Part shown: positions 10,777 to 20,645 of the stretch, in pieces
Position numbering within the stretch: the stretch's first letter is position 1
Layout: every line of letters starts with the position of its first letter
Source of the DNA: Undibacterium sp. 5I1
GTDB lineage: Bacteria > Pseudomonadota > Gammaproteobacteria > Burkholderiales > Burkholderiaceae_D
Assembly (NCBI RefSeq): GCF_034314085.1
Contig: NZ_JAVIWI010000001.1
Span: 4,340,001 to 4,404,000 of the forward strand
Length of the DNA: 64,000 bases
Reading direction: 5' to 3'
Translations under genes and position numbers: made by a program
The notes under the pieces: model-generated
Told to the model about the DNA's origin: nothing
The model's input: only the letters and a program-made list of their open reading frames with translations
Database searches by the model: none

Positions 10777-10781
10777 GTAAA

Positions 10782-12320
10782 ATGGATTTTTCAGGCAAAC
10801 ATGTCTTGGTATTAGGCTTGGGCGAAACCGGGCTAGCAATGGCGCAGTGGCTGCTGCGCTGTGGCGCACGTTTGCGTGTTGCTGATACACGGACTGCCCC
10901 TGATCTTTTAGCTATATTGACTTCTTTATCTGCGTCGATCGAGTTTGTCGGTGGCGAATTTACGACCTCTTTATTAGAGTCTATTGATGTAGTTGCCGTT
11001 AGTCCCGGCTTGTCGCCTTTGCGTGAACTGGCAAGTTTGTTGCCAGAAGCGAAGCAGAAAAATATTCCGGTCTGGGGTGAGATTGAATTATTCGCGCAAG
11101 CCTTAGAGGCTTTGAAAGCGGAGCGTAATTACACACCGAAAATCATCGCGATTACAGGCACTAATGGCAAAACTACAGTCACTAGTTTAGTCGGTCAATT
11201 ATGTGAACGTGCGGGTTTGACGACTAAGCTTGCTGGCAATATTAGTCCCGCGGTGCTCGATGTACTGCGAGAAGAATTAGAGAGAGAAGAGCTGTCGCAC
11301 GAAGGATTGGAGTGTGGAAGCTTGCCTCAAGTATGGGTGCTGGAGTTGTCTAGTTTTCAGCTGCACACGACTTATAGTCTAAATGCTGATGTTGCGACGG
11401 TGCTGAATATCACGCAAGACCATCTGGACTGGCATGGGGATTTGGCAGCGTATTGCACGGACAAGGCACGTATTTTTGGCGCACAAACTTTACAAGTACT
11501 TAATCGTGATGATGCCTTGGTCATGGCCATGGCTAAGCCAGATAGTAACTTCATCACTTTTGGCGTAAATGCACCGCTACAAGCGAATGATCTGGGACTA
11601 TTAAACGAGCATGGTATGACCTGGTTGGCAACCGCAATACCCGCTGAAGATGCGCCTGTACTTAGTCGTCGCAAGAAAAAAGAAGTGATAGATATCCCTG
11701 TAAGTATGTCGCGTCTGATGCCAGTCGATGCACTCAAAATACGTGGCCAACACAATGCAGCCAATGTATTAGCCGCATTAGCTTTATGTCGCGCTATCGG
11801 ATTATCGTTTGCTCCTTTATTACATGGCGCACGTGAATATCAAGGTGAGCCACATCGGGTAGAGCTAGTTGCCAGCATTGCTGGTATCGATTATGTCGAC
11901 GATAGCAAGGGTACGAATGTCGGCGCAACAGTCGCCGCGTTAAAAGGATTAGGCCAAGAACTACTTGTATCAAACGATCAGCAAAAACGCATTCTTTTGA
12001 TCGCTGGCGGTGATGGCAAGGGCCAAGACTTTTCACCTTTGGCGAGTGTGATTGCGCAGTATGCCAAAGCCGTATTTTTGATCGGTAAAGATGCGGGCGA
12101 GATTCGTAATGCAGCTCAAATCAGTCAGGTAGATATGATTGATTACGCTAGCCTGGAACTGGCAGTGCAGGCCGCGTCTGAGCAGGCAGTAGAAGGCGAT
12201 ATTGTCTTGTTATCGCCCGCCTGTGCGAGCTTAGACATGTTCCGCAATTATGCGCATCGTGCAGATGTATTTATTGATGCGGTAAAAGAAATTGGTCTGG
12301 CACGCGGGGAGATATTCTGA
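10782..12320 (+). CDS. murD: UDP-MurNAc-L-alanine:D-glutamate ligase MurD
   Basis: Adds D-glutamate to UDP-MurNAc-L-Ala in the cytoplasm. The Rossmann start [14 protein letters not shown] is followed by the P-loop ITGTNGKTT near residue 125, HLDWHG, and DDSKGTN in the C-terminal half. I place the start at ATG 10782 ([10 protein letters not shown], 512 aa), five bases after the mraY stop. The longer open frame from 10719 would run into mraY and add 21 residues with no homology to the family. The 3' end overlaps ftsW by one base. Confidence 0.95.
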   Translation: MDFSGKHVLVLGLGETGLAMAQWLLRCGARLRVADTRTAPDLLAILTSLSASIEFVGGEFTTSLLESIDVVAVSPGLSPLRELASLLPEAKQKNIPVWGEIELFAQALEALKAERNYTPKIIAITGTNGKTTVTSLVGQLCERAGLTTKLAGNISPAVLDVLREELEREELSHEGLECGSLPQVWVLELSSFQLHTTYSLNADVATVLNITQDHLDWHGDLAAYCTDKARIFGAQTLQVLNRDDALVMAMAKPDSNFITFGVNAPLQANDLGLLNEHGMTWLATAIPAEDAPVLSRRKKKEVIDIPVSMSRLMPVDALKIRGQHNAANVLAALALCRAIGLSFAPLLHGAREYQGEPHRVELVASIAGIDYVDDSKGTNVGATVAALKGLGQELLVSNDQQKRILLIAGGDGKGQDFSPLASVIAQYAKAVFLIGKDAGEIRNAAQISQVDMIDYASLELAVQAASEQAVEGDIVLLSPACASLDMFRNYAHRADVFIDAVKEIGLARGEIF

Positions 12321-13540
12321 TGAAGCAAGCCATTTTGTCGCTGGGTAAGTGGCTGCCGTTTACGGCAGAGCCAGTTATTGCATCACATTTGGCCAAGCGT
12401 TCCAAGATGATGGAGTACGACCAGGCTTTAGTTTGGGTGACATTGATCTTGATGTTGTTCGGTATGGTGATGGTCTACTCTGCTTCAATTTCTTTGCCGG
12501 ATTCACCTAAATATACTAATTATAAAAGCTATCATTTTTTACTGCGGCAGGCGATGTTTATCAGTGTCTCTTTAGTCGCTGGCTTATTTGTGTTTCGTAT
12601 CAAGATCGCCACCTGGCAAAAGTGGGCACCTTATTTGTTTGTGGTCACTTTGATTTTGCTGGTAGCAGTGTTGGTACCTGGTTTAGGCAAAGGAGTGAAT
12701 GGCGCTAAACGTTGGCTATCGTTCAAGGTATTCAATCTTCAGCCTTCAGAATTGATGAAGCTGTTTATTGTTTTGTATGCTGCCGATTACACAGTGCGCA
12801 AACAAGAATATATGCACAAACTCACCAAAGGATTTTTGCCAATGACAGCGGCGGTGGGTGTTGTCGGTTTGTTGTTATTGCTGGAGCCTGATCTTGGCGC
12901 CTTTGGTGTGATCGTCTGTATCGCCATGGGCATTTTATTTTTAGGTGGAATTAATATTGTTTGGTTTGGGGGTATTGCAGCTACCTTGGTTGGTATTTTT
13001 ACTCTTGTGATCGTGCTGACTCCTTGGAGACGTGAGCGAAGCTTTGCTTATCTCAGTCCGTTTGATGAAGACCATGCACTGGGTAAAGCCTATCAATTAA
13101 CACATTCGCTAATTGCATTTGGCCGCGGTGAATTATTTGGTGTCGGTTTGGGAGCAAGTGTCGAAAAGCTACATTACTTGCCAGAAGCACATACCGATTT
13201 TTTACTGGCAGTCATTGGCGAAGAATTGGGATTTGCTGGCGTACTAGTCGTGATTTTATTGTTCTACTGGATATTAAAACGGGCCTTTGAAATCGGTCGT
13301 CAGGCAATCGCATTGGATTTGACATTTGCTGGTTTAACCGCAAAGGGGATTGGTATCTGGATCGGCGTACAGGCATTCATTAATATGGGCGTCAATTTGG
13401 GCTTACTACCCACTAAGGGTTTAACTTTGCCTTTAATGAGTTATGGCGGTTCTGGTGTATTGATTAATTGTGTGGGCTTAGCGATATTGCTCAGAATAGA
13501 TTATGAAAACCGGCTCCTGATGCGTGGGGGGCGGCTATGA
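12320..13540 (+). CDS. ftsW: Septal peptidoglycan glycosyltransferase FtsW (SEDS)
   Basis: Polytopic SEDS-family enzyme that polymerises lipid II at the septum in complex with FtsI. 406 aa with about ten membrane helices after a roughly 40-residue cytoplasmic N terminus. Conserved SEDS motifs visible: [28 protein letters not shown] and the C-terminal PLMSYGGSG. It overlaps murD by one base and murG by four. Confidence 0.96.
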   Translation: MKQAILSLGKWLPFTAEPVIASHLAKRSKMMEYDQALVWVTLILMLFGMVMVYSASISLPDSPKYTNYKSYHFLLRQAMFISVSLVAGLFVFRIKIATWQKWAPYLFVVTLILLVAVLVPGLGKGVNGAKRWLSFKVFNLQPSELMKLFIVLYAADYTVRKQEYMHKLTKGFLPMTAAVGVVGLLLLLEPDLGAFGVIVCIAMGILFLGGINIVWFGGIAATLVGIFTLVIVLTPWRRERSFAYLSPFDEDHALGKAYQLTHSLIAFGRGELFGVGLGASVEKLHYLPEAHTDFLLAVIGEELGFAGVLVVILLFYWILKRAFEIGRQAIALDLTFAGLTAKGIGIWIGVQAFINMGVNLGLLPTKGLTLPLMSYGGSGVLINCVGLAILLRIDYENRLLMRGGRL

Positions 13541-14610
13541 CACAAAAGAAACTCATGATCATGGCTGCTGGTACTGGGGGACATATTTTCCCGGGCTTAG
13601 CGATTGCGGAAACGATGAAAGCGCGTGGCTGGCAAGTCTCTTGGCTTGGTACTAGCAGTGGTATGGAAAACCAGATTGTTCCTCAGCACGGTGTGGCAAT
13701 GGATACCATTACATTTACCGGTATGCGTGGCAAAGGCTTGATACATACATTCAGTGGCGCTTTTAAATTAGCCCTTAGTTTCTTTAGTTGCCTAAAAATT
13801 TTGGGGCAGCGACAACCCGACGTAGTCCTGGGTATGGGTGGTTATGTGACCGTCCCAGGCGGTGTGATGGCGGCCTTGCGTGGCAAACCAGTCGTGCTCA
13901 TGAATGCTGACTCTGCCTTGTTATTGTCGAATAAATTATTGCGCCCTTTAGCTAAACGCGTGCTATTCGGTTTGCCGTCTAGCGGTCTCGTTAATCATAA
14001 TAAAGCTCAGGTCACTGGCAATCCTATACGTACTGAAATCTGTATTCTGCCAGAACCTGCGAAGCGTTATATAACAAGGACAGGACCATTAAAAATATTA
14101 GTCGTCGGCGGTAGCCTTGGCGCACAAGCCTTAAACACAAATTTACCTGCCGCATTGGCACTGATCCCAGAACAAGACCGTCCATTAGTTACGCACCAAT
14201 CGGGAAAAAAACATATTGATGCTTTACGTGCAAGCTATGCCACGTATGGTGTACGAGCAGAAGTATTGGATTTTATTGATGATATGCCGCGTCGATATGC
14301 TGATGCTGATCTGGTTATTTGCCGAGCTGGTGCAATCACCATATCGGAACTGACAGCAGCTGGTGTTGCTAGTATTTTAGTGCCGTTCGTTGCGTCCAGT
14401 ACGTCACATCAGAAGGACAATGCACAATGGATGGCGCAGCAGAAAGCGGCAGTTTATTTACCGCAGCGCGAATTAAATCCAGCTGACTTAGCGGCAAAGT
14501 TACAAAGCATCACGAGAGAACAATGTTTGGCGATGGCTGAGACTGCTTATAGTTTAGGTCAACGTCAAGCTAATGAAACTATTGCAAAAGTATTAGAGCA
14601 GTTAGCCTGA
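13537..14610 (+). CDS. murG: Lipid II synthase MurG
   Basis: GT28 transferase adding GlcNAc from UDP-GlcNAc to lipid I at the inner face of the membrane. The acceptor-side motif [14 protein letters not shown] is at residues 11-24. The second Rossmann domain contains [10 protein letters not shown] and [12 protein letters not shown]. 357 aa is typical. It overlaps ftsW by four bases; murC begins 6 bp after its stop. Confidence 0.97.
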   Translation: MTQKKLMIMAAGTGGHIFPGLAIAETMKARGWQVSWLGTSSGMENQIVPQHGVAMDTITFTGMRGKGLIHTFSGAFKLALSFFSCLKILGQRQPDVVLGMGGYVTVPGGVMAALRGKPVVLMNADSALLLSNKLLRPLAKRVLFGLPSSGLVNHNKAQVTGNPIRTEICILPEPAKRYITRTGPLKILVVGGSLGAQALNTNLPAALALIPEQDRPLVTHQSGKKHIDALRASYATYGVRAEVLDFIDDMPRRYADADLVICRAGAITISELTAAGVASILVPFVASSTSHQKDNAQWMAQQKAAVYLPQRELNPADLAAKLQSITREQCLAMAETAYSLGQRQANETIAKVLEQLA

Positions 14611-14616
14611 AAAAAT

Positions 14617-16038
14617 ATGAAACATAAAGTCAAACACATTCATTTTGTCGGTATCGGTGGCTCCGGAATGAGCGGTATTGCCGAGGTCTTACTTAATCTG
14701 GGCTACACGATTTCTGGTTCGGATTTAGGTAGTAACGCGGCTTCACAAAGATTAGCCAGTCTGGGCGCAAAAGTGATGCTTGGACACGCAGCAGACAATA
14801 TTGCGGGGGCCGATGCAATCGTCACTTCCACTGCGGTCAAAGCGGATAATCCTGAAGTTGTTGCCGCACGAGAAAAGCATATACCTATCGTTCCAAGAGC
14901 ATTAATGCTGGCCGAGTTAATGCGTTTAAAAAGCGGTATCGCAATTGCAGGCACTCACGGCAAGACTACTACGACAAGTCTCGTTGCCAGTATTCTGGCT
15001 GAAGGTGGTTTTGATCCAACGTTTGTTATTGGCGGTCGTTTAAATAGTGCCGGTGCTAATGCCAAGCTCGGTAGTGGTGATTTTATTGTGGCAGAGGCGG
15101 ATGAATCTGATGCTTCGTTTTTGAATTTGTTGCCAGTGATTGAAGTCATCACCAATATTGATGCTGATCATATGGAAACCTATGAGCATGACTTTGGAAA
15201 ATTGAAGCAAGCGTTTATCGAGTTTACTCAACGTCTGCCATTTTACGGTGTCGCTATTCTTTGTCTGGACGATGCACATATACGCGAAATTATGCCCTTC
15301 ATTTCTAAACCGATTGTGACTTACGGTTTTCATGAAGAAGCAGATATCCGCGCAACTGATGCTAAAGCTGTTGGTGGCATGATGCAATTCACCGTAGTCC
15401 AGGATGGTTGCGAACCTATGCACGTGAGCTTAAATCAGCCCGGTATGCACAACATACAAAATGCGTGCGCCGCGATTGCAGTCGCCCGTGAAGTTGGTGT
15501 CGCCGATGCTGCCACTCAAAAAGCGTTAAGTGAATTCCATGGCGTCGGTCGCCGTTTTACCCGTTATGGTGAAATCGCTTTACCTGATACCGGTACAGAC
15601 ATAAGTGTAAGCGGTCACGCAGGCGGTACTTTTGCATTGGTCGACGACTATGGACACCATCCGGTGGAAATGGCCGCAACCTTAGCCGCTGCCCGCGGTG
15701 CATATCCCGGACGCCGTTTGGTGCTGGCCTTCCAACCGCATCGGTATACACGCACACGTGATTTATTTGAAGATTTTGTTAAGGTAATTTCGACCGCCGA
15801 TGCAGTTGTTTTGGCAGAAGTGTATGCCGCCGGCGAGGCCCCGATCGTCGCTGCCGATGGTCGTGCGCTGGCCAGAGCTTTAAGAGTAACAGGCAAAGTA
15901 GAGCCGGTTTTTGTAGAAGAGATTAGCGATATGCCAGACAATCTTTTACATGTGCTGAAAGATGGCGATGTATTGATTGTAATGGGTGCCGGATCGATCA
16001 GCGCTGTTCCGGCAAAACTGGCAAATGCATTTGATTAA
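14617..16038 (+). CDS. murC: UDP-MurNAc:L-alanine ligase MurC
   Basis: First amino-acid-adding Mur ligase. It has the N-terminal [14 protein letters not shown] nucleotide motif, the P-loop [10 protein letters not shown] near residue 112, [15 protein letters not shown] and DDYGHHPVE. 473 aa. It is followed by a 98-bp gap containing a small perfect hairpin before ddl, the first real break in the otherwise overlapping gene run. Confidence 0.97.
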   Translation: MKHKVKHIHFVGIGGSGMSGIAEVLLNLGYTISGSDLGSNAASQRLASLGAKVMLGHAADNIAGADAIVTSTAVKADNPEVVAAREKHIPIVPRALMLAELMRLKSGIAIAGTHGKTTTTSLVASILAEGGFDPTFVIGGRLNSAGANAKLGSGDFIVAEADESDASFLNLLPVIEVITNIDADHMETYEHDFGKLKQAFIEFTQRLPFYGVAILCLDDAHIREIMPFISKPIVTYGFHEEADIRATDAKAVGGMMQFTVVQDGCEPMHVSLNQPGMHNIQNACAAIAVAREVGVADAATQKALSEFHGVGRRFTRYGEIALPDTGTDISVSGHAGGTFALVDDYGHHPVEMAATLAAARGAYPGRRLVLAFQPHRYTRTRDLFEDFVKVISTADAVVLAEVYAAGEAPIVAADGRALARALRVTGKVEPVFVEEISDMPDNLLHVLKDGDVLIVMGAGSISAVPAKLANAFD

Positions 16039-16056
16039 TAAGTACTAAAGACTGAC

Positions 16057-16077
16057 GAAGTTAATGCTATTAACTTC
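16057..16077. promoter_or_regulatory. Perfect 9-bp hairpin between murC and ddl
   Basis: GAAGTTAAT (16057-16065) and ATTAACTTC (16069-16077) form a perfect stem with a 3-nt loop. No U-tract follows, so it is not a standard terminator. It could be an operator or an mRNA processing or attenuation structure in the only sizeable gap in the first part of the cluster. Confidence 0.4.
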
Positions 16078-16136
16078 AATATAAGCGAAGTAAAGACGAT
16101 TGAATTTCATACGGAATAGAAGACAGAGATGCCATC

Positions 16137-17099
16137 ATGAGTGACATTGCAAACGTAAACGAATTAGGTAAAGTTGGCGTACTGTTTGGTGGGCGCTCCG
16201 CTGAGCGTGAGATATCGATCATGTCCGGCACGGGCGTACTGGCGGCTTTAAAAAGCAAAGGTGTGGATGCGCATGGCTTTGATACTGGCGAGCGTAGTCT
16301 GGCTGATCTGGCAGCTGAAAAATTTGATCGTGTCTTTATCGCTCTGCATGGTCGTTTCGGTGAGGACGGTAGCTTACAAGGTGTGCTGGAGCAATTAGGT
16401 ATTCCCTACACCGGCAGCGGCGTAATGGCGTCAGCTATTGCGATGGACAAAATTTTTACTAAGAAAATTTGGCAGAACCATCAGTTGACGACACCAGCAT
16501 ACGAAGTATTAAACGCTGAAACGGAATTGCGTCTGGTACCAGATCGTCTGAGTTTGCCTTTGATTTTAAAACCGCCACATGAAGGCTCGACAATTGGCAT
16601 CACTAAAGTAAATGGCTACTCCGATATGAAGGATGCCTATGCTTTGGCAGCGCAATTTGATGACGAGGTATTGGCTGAAGAATTTATTCAAGGTCGCGAA
16701 CTGACCGTAGCAATTTTGGGTACTGGTAAAGACGCTTACGCCTTACCCATCATTGAGATCGTAGCGCCACAAGGTAATTACGACTATCAGAATAAATATT
16801 TTACCGACGATACCAAGTACCTTTGTCCTGCGCCGTTAGATGCTGCATTGTCAGAGCAAATACGGCAAATGTCTGTAGACGCTTACCGTGCAGTGAATTG
16901 CGAAGGCTGGGCGCGGGTTGATGTATTGCTCCGAGCATCCGACAACCAAGCGTTTTTGATTGAGGTCAATACTTCGCCAGGTATGACAGGACATTCGCTG
17001 GTGCCAATGGCCGCTCGTGCAGTTGGTTTAAGTTATGAAGATTTATGTCTGAAAATTTTGCAATCCGCTCGCTTAAAGATGTCGAAGGGTAATCAGTAA
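16137..17099 (+). CDS. ddlB: D-alanine--D-alanine ligase (DdlB type)
   Basis: ATP-grasp ligase making the D-Ala-D-Ala dipeptide used by MurF. The N-terminal GVLFGGRSAEREISIMSG is diagnostic. LHGRFGEDGSLQG (70s), PHEGSTIGI (about 150) and EVNTSPGMTGHSLVP near the C terminus complete the nucleotide, metal and substrate sites. 320 aa. Its location between murC and ftsQ matches the dcw-linked DdlB. Confidence 0.96.
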   Translation: MSDIANVNELGKVGVLFGGRSAEREISIMSGTGVLAALKSKGVDAHGFDTGERSLADLAAEKFDRVFIALHGRFGEDGSLQGVLEQLGIPYTGSGVMASAIAMDKIFTKKIWQNHQLTTPAYEVLNAETELRLVPDRLSLPLILKPPHEGSTIGITKVNGYSDMKDAYALAAQFDDEVLAEEFIQGRELTVAILGTGKDAYALPIIEIVAPQGNYDYQNKYFTDDTKYLCPAPLDAALSEQIRQMSVDAYRAVNCEGWARVDVLLRASDNQAFLIEVNTSPGMTGHSLVPMAARAVGLSYEDLCLKILQSARLKMSKGNQ

Positions 17100-17103
17100 G
17101 CAT

Positions 17104-17907
17104 ATGTGGCAAGACGTCAGGTCTATGAATACAACAGCAAATGCGTTGTTCGGTGTTTTTTTGCTTGCGTTGATGATGTCTGGTGTGTGGTGGTTAGTGC
17201 AGCGTCCGATGTTTACGTTAAAAGTAATTCAAGTGGTAGGCGCCGATCAGCAGCCATTACGACACGTGAATGCACTGACGATTCGTGATACTGCCTTACC
17301 TAAATTGAAGGGTAATTTTTTTACGACAAATCTGGACGGTGTACGTACTGCATTTGAAGCGGTACCTTGGGTGCGTAAAGCTAGCGTGCAAAGAGAATGG
17401 CCAAATAAGTTGATTGTCACTTTGGAAGAGCATCAGGCTTTGGGTACTTGGGGTGAAGAAGGACGATTGATGTCAGTGAAGGGCGATGTATTTACCGCCA
17501 ATCTGGCTGAAGCGGAAGAGGATGCGGAGTTAATTGATTTTGCGGGACCAGAAGGTAGTGAGAAAGAAGTGCTGGCGCGCTATATCGATTTTAAAACCTG
17601 GTTTGCCAAAATCAGTTTAGCGCCCGAGTCTGTGCAGTACTCCAGTCGTTACGCCTGGAGTGTGAAATTGAACAACGGTATGAAAGTCGAGTTGGGTCGG
17701 GTACAGGATGATCAGACTCTGCAAAGCCGGGTAGATAAATTGCTGACAGTGTACCCACAGTTAGTCGCAAGTTTGCAAGACAGTATTGAAAGTGTCGATA
17801 TGCGTTATCCGAATGGATTAGCGCTGAAATCGAGTCACAGTGGCTTCGGTATCGCTAGCAAGTTAAGTGGAAAACAAAGCAGCAAACTCAATGTCAAACG
17901 AAAGTAA
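17104..17907 (+). CDS. ftsQ: Cell division protein FtsQ
   Basis: Bitopic divisome protein linking early and late proteins. It has a short cytoplasmic tail, a membrane helix at about residues 14-31, a POTRA domain starting near FTLKVIQVVG, and a FtsQ/DivIB domain containing VPWVRKASVQREWPN. The C terminus is Ser/Lys-rich. 267 aa. A second ATG lies seven codons in; I keep the first because it follows the ddl stop by only four bases. Confidence 0.94.
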   Translation: MWQDVRSMNTTANALFGVFLLALMMSGVWWLVQRPMFTLKVIQVVGADQQPLRHVNALTIRDTALPKLKGNFFTTNLDGVRTAFEAVPWVRKASVQREWPNKLIVTLEEHQALGTWGEEGRLMSVKGDVFTANLAEAEEDAELIDFAGPEGSEKEVLARYIDFKTWFAKISLAPESVQYSSRYAWSVKLNNGMKVELGRVQDDQTLQSRVDKLLTVYPQLVASLQDSIESVDMRYPNGLALKSSHSGFGIASKLSGKQSSKLNVKRK

Positions 17908-17911
17908 GTAA

Positions 17912-19144
17912 ATGACAAAAGATGCAAAAAACCTGATCGTCGGCCTGGACATCGGCACCTCAAAAATTGTTGCGGTCGTCGCAGAGGTCATGCCGGATGG
18001 TCGCCATGAAGTAATCGGCCTTGGTCAGCACGAATCCAAGGGGCTGAAAAAAGGTGTAGTCGTCAACATCGAGGCGACGGTCGAATCAATTCAGCGTGCA
18101 TTGGAAGAGGCCGAGCTGATGGCGGACTGCAAAATCCGCAATGTCTATACCGGTATTGCAGGTAGTCATATCCGCAGCTTTAATTCCAGCGGCATGGTTG
18201 CGATTAAAGATAAAGAAGTCACGGCTGCTGATGTATCGCGCGTGATTGAGACTGCCAAGGCAGTAAATATTCCGACCGATCAGCAACTGCTACATACCTT
18301 GCCGCAAGAATTTATTGTGGATAGCCAGGATGATGTGCGCGAGCCTATTGGCATGAGCGGCATTCGTCTCGAAGTCAAAGTACATATCGTCACTGGTGCA
18401 GTTTCCGCGGTACAGAATATCGTCAAGTGTGTACGCCGCTGTGGTCTGGAAGTGTCTGATTTGATTTTGCAGCCAATGGCATCGGCCGAGGCAGTGCTGA
18501 CCCGCGATGAAAAAGAGCTTGGCGTTGTCCTGATTGATATCGGTGGCGGCACGACAGACGTGGCTGTGTTTAGCGAAGGTGCAATCCGTCATACCGCTGT
18601 AATCCCAATTGCCGGTGATCAGATCACCAATGATATCGCTATGGCATTGCGTACACCAACATCAGAAGCAGAAGAAATCAAGATTCGTTTTGGTGTTGCC
18701 AAACAGGTGCTGGCCGACCCATCTGATTCTTTGGAAGTACCGGGTCTTGGTGATCGTGGTCCGCGCTCGTTATCGCGTCAGGCTTTAGCTGCTGTGATTG
18801 AACCGCGGGTCGAAGAATTATTCGCCTTAGTGCATCAGGTAGTGCGTGAATCTGGTTATGAAGATGTGCTGTCCTCCGGCATCGTATTGACGGGTGGTTC
18901 CGCGATCATGCCAGGCATGGTAGAAATGGCTGAAGATATCTTTTTAAAGCCGACACGTTTAGGTATGCCGGTGTATTCGGGGCAGTTAGCAGATGTCGTA
19001 CGCAGCCCGCGTTACGCCACAGTTTTGGGGTTGTTGTTGGAAGCGAAGAAGCAGTATATGCGTGGTCATATTGTTACGCGGCAGGAAGGTTCTGCAAAAG
19101 CAGTATGGCAGCGCATGAAAGAGTGGTTTTTGGGGAATTTTTAA
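17912..19144 (+). CDS. ftsA: Cell division protein FtsA
   Basis: Actin-like ATPase that tethers FtsZ to the membrane. Phosphate-binding motifs are visible: VGLDIGTSKI (about 10-19), IDIGGGTTDVAVF (about 207-219) and VLTGGSAIMPGM (about 328). The C-terminal amphipathic helix (AVWQRMKEWFLGNF) is the membrane-targeting sequence. 410 aa. It begins four bases after the ftsQ stop. Confidence 0.97.
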   Translation: MTKDAKNLIVGLDIGTSKIVAVVAEVMPDGRHEVIGLGQHESKGLKKGVVVNIEATVESIQRALEEAELMADCKIRNVYTGIAGSHIRSFNSSGMVAIKDKEVTAADVSRVIETAKAVNIPTDQQLLHTLPQEFIVDSQDDVREPIGMSGIRLEVKVHIVTGAVSAVQNIVKCVRRCGLEVSDLILQPMASAEAVLTRDEKELGVVLIDIGGGTTDVAVFSEGAIRHTAVIPIAGDQITNDIAMALRTPTSEAEEIKIRFGVAKQVLADPSDSLEVPGLGDRGPRSLSRQALAAVIEPRVEELFALVHQVVRESGYEDVLSSGIVLTGGSAIMPGMVEMAEDIFLKPTRLGMPVYSGQLADVVRSPRYATVLGLLLEAKKQYMRGHIVTRQEGSAKAVWQRMKEWFLGNF

Positions 19145-19212
19145 GCAGTTTTTTGGTGTATTTTTTCGCATAAATAGTAGTAATCATTTTATAATGTTCT
19201 GATCCGCAGTTA

Positions 19213-19276
19213 TTAGTCGCTAGGCGTGACACCGTTGTTGAAAATTTGTATTTCAAACGTGATGCCTATCGACTAA
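19213..19276 (+). promoter_or_regulatory. Long stem-loop in the ftsZ leader
   Basis: TTAGTCGCTAGGC (19213-19225) pairs with GCCTATCGACTAA (19264-19276), 12 of 13 positions. Inside it, TTGAAA (19238-19243) pairs with TTTCAA (19251-19256). There is no U-tract. The structure ends 14 nt before the ftsZ Shine-Dalgarno AAGGAG (19291-19296). A TATAAT at 19190-19195 upstream could be a -10 box, with no good -35 seen. Probably an mRNA element controlling ftsZ. Confidence 0.5.
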
Positions 19277-19301
19277 AAACTGCCTACCTAAAGGAGTCAT
19301 G

Positions 19302-20501
19302 ATGGAGTTCGATATGGTTGATAACGCTACGCAAGGCACCGTAATTAAAGTCGTCGGTGTTGGTGGCGCAGGTGGTAATGCTGTGCAGCACATGATTAAC
19401 AAAGGTGTGGCAGGAGTTGAATTTATCGCTGCTAATACTGATGCTCAAGCATTGCTGCAATCTAAGGCACACAACGTCATTCAAATCGGTGAAACCGGTT
19501 TGGGTGCAGGGATGAAGCCGGAAGTCGGTCGCCAGTTGGCGGAAGAATCCCGTGCTCGCATTCAAGATGCATTACGTGGTTCGCACATGGTATTTATCGC
19601 TGCTGGTATGGGCGGTGGTACCGGTACTGGTGCTGCCCCCGTAGTGGCACAGATCGCCAAAGAATTAGGCGCGCTGACGGTTGCTGTGGTTTCCAAACCT
19701 TTCTCATACGAAGGTAAAAAATGCATGGACATCGCTGACGAGGGTCTGGAAGCCTTGTCACAGCATGTGGATTCGCTGATTATTATTCTCAATGAAAAAT
19801 TGGAAGAGATCTACGAAGACGACAGCATGATCGAATGGCTGCAACACGCCGATGACGTGCTCAACAACGCGGTTGCCGGTATTGCGGAAATCATCAATGT
19901 TCCAGGTCATATCAACGTTGATTTCAATGACGTGAAAACGATCATGGGCGAACAAGGTAAAGCGATGATGGGTACGGCAACAGCATCCGGTGTTGATCGT
20001 GCACGTATTGCGGCAGAGCAGGCAGTTGCTTCGCCGTTGTTGGATGGTATCGATTTGTCCGGTGCTCGGGGTGTCTTGGTCAACGTGACTGCTAGCCGCG
20101 GTCTCAAAGGTAAAGAAATCAAAGAAGTCATGGCGGCAGTTCGCGCTTTTGCAGCACCTGATGCTTCTATCGCACAAGGTATCGCTTACGACGATACGAT
20201 GGGTGATGATATTCGTGTCACAGTGGTGGCAACTGGCTTGGGTCGGGGCAAGAAAAATATCCAGTTGGTACAAACACCAATGCTGCGCACAGGTACTCAT
20301 AATGAACCAATGATGGCGTCGCCAACGACAGCTTCGGCTGGCATGCATTCAGGTACGACGACTGCTTCCAGTGGTTTTGATGGCTTGAGTAAGCCGGCAG
20401 TATGGCGTCGTGAGTCTGCGTCAGATACGGTTCGTGCTTTGGAAAAAAATGGTATGGAAACTTATGACATTCCCGCGTTTTTAAGAAAACAAGCTGATTA
20501 A
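19302..20501 (+). CDS. ftsZ: Cell division GTPase FtsZ
   Basis: Tubulin homologue forming the cytokinetic Z ring. GTP-binding motif GGGTGTG at residues 104-110, T7 loop NVDFNDV, and the conserved C-terminal peptide DIPAFLRKQAD that binds FtsA and other partners. Two adjacent ATGs exist (19299 and 19302). The second has the better spacing to AAGGAG and gives MEFDMVDN, which matches the betaproteobacterial N terminus, for 399 aa. A strong bidirectional terminator follows. Confidence 0.98.
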   Translation: MEFDMVDNATQGTVIKVVGVGGAGGNAVQHMINKGVAGVEFIAANTDAQALLQSKAHNVIQIGETGLGAGMKPEVGRQLAEESRARIQDALRGSHMVFIAAGMGGGTGTGAAPVVAQIAKELGALTVAVVSKPFSYEGKKCMDIADEGLEALSQHVDSLIIILNEKLEEIYEDDSMIEWLQHADDVLNNAVAGIAEIINVPGHINVDFNDVKTIMGEQGKAMMGTATASGVDRARIAAEQAVASPLLDGIDLSGARGVLVNVTASRGLKGKEIKEVMAAVRAFAAPDASIAQGIAYDDTMGDDIRVTVVATGLGRGKKNIQLVQTPMLRTGTHNEPMMASPTTASAGMHSGTTTASSGFDGLSKPAVWRRESASDTVRALEKNGMETYDIPAFLRKQAD

Positions 20502-20531
20502 AATCTAGCCATAAAATCTGACAAAACCCAT

Positions 20532-20560
20532 AAAAAACCCGCATTTATGCGGGTTTTTTA
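20532..20560. terminator. Bidirectional rho-independent terminator after ftsZ
   Basis: AAAAAACCCGCAT and ATGCGGGTTTTTT form a 13-bp stem with A and T runs on both sides. It can serve ftsZ on the plus strand and the subtilase on the minus strand. Confidence 0.92.
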
Positions 20561-20645
20561 TGGCTTACTTTTTAAATAATTTTAAATTATTTCTTAAATA
20601 TCACTCGCCAGACCCAGAATTTGTCTGGATCTAGCGATGTTGCTA

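Noticed and set aside
10719..10781. Upstream start of murD overlapping mraY
   Set aside because: The extra 21 residues are the out-of-frame end of mraY; the ATG at 10782 gives the canonical MurD N terminus.
19758..20348. 196-codon minus-strand frame opposite ftsZ
   Set aside because: Antisense shadow of a highly conserved coding sequence; composition is His/Cys-rich and domain-free.
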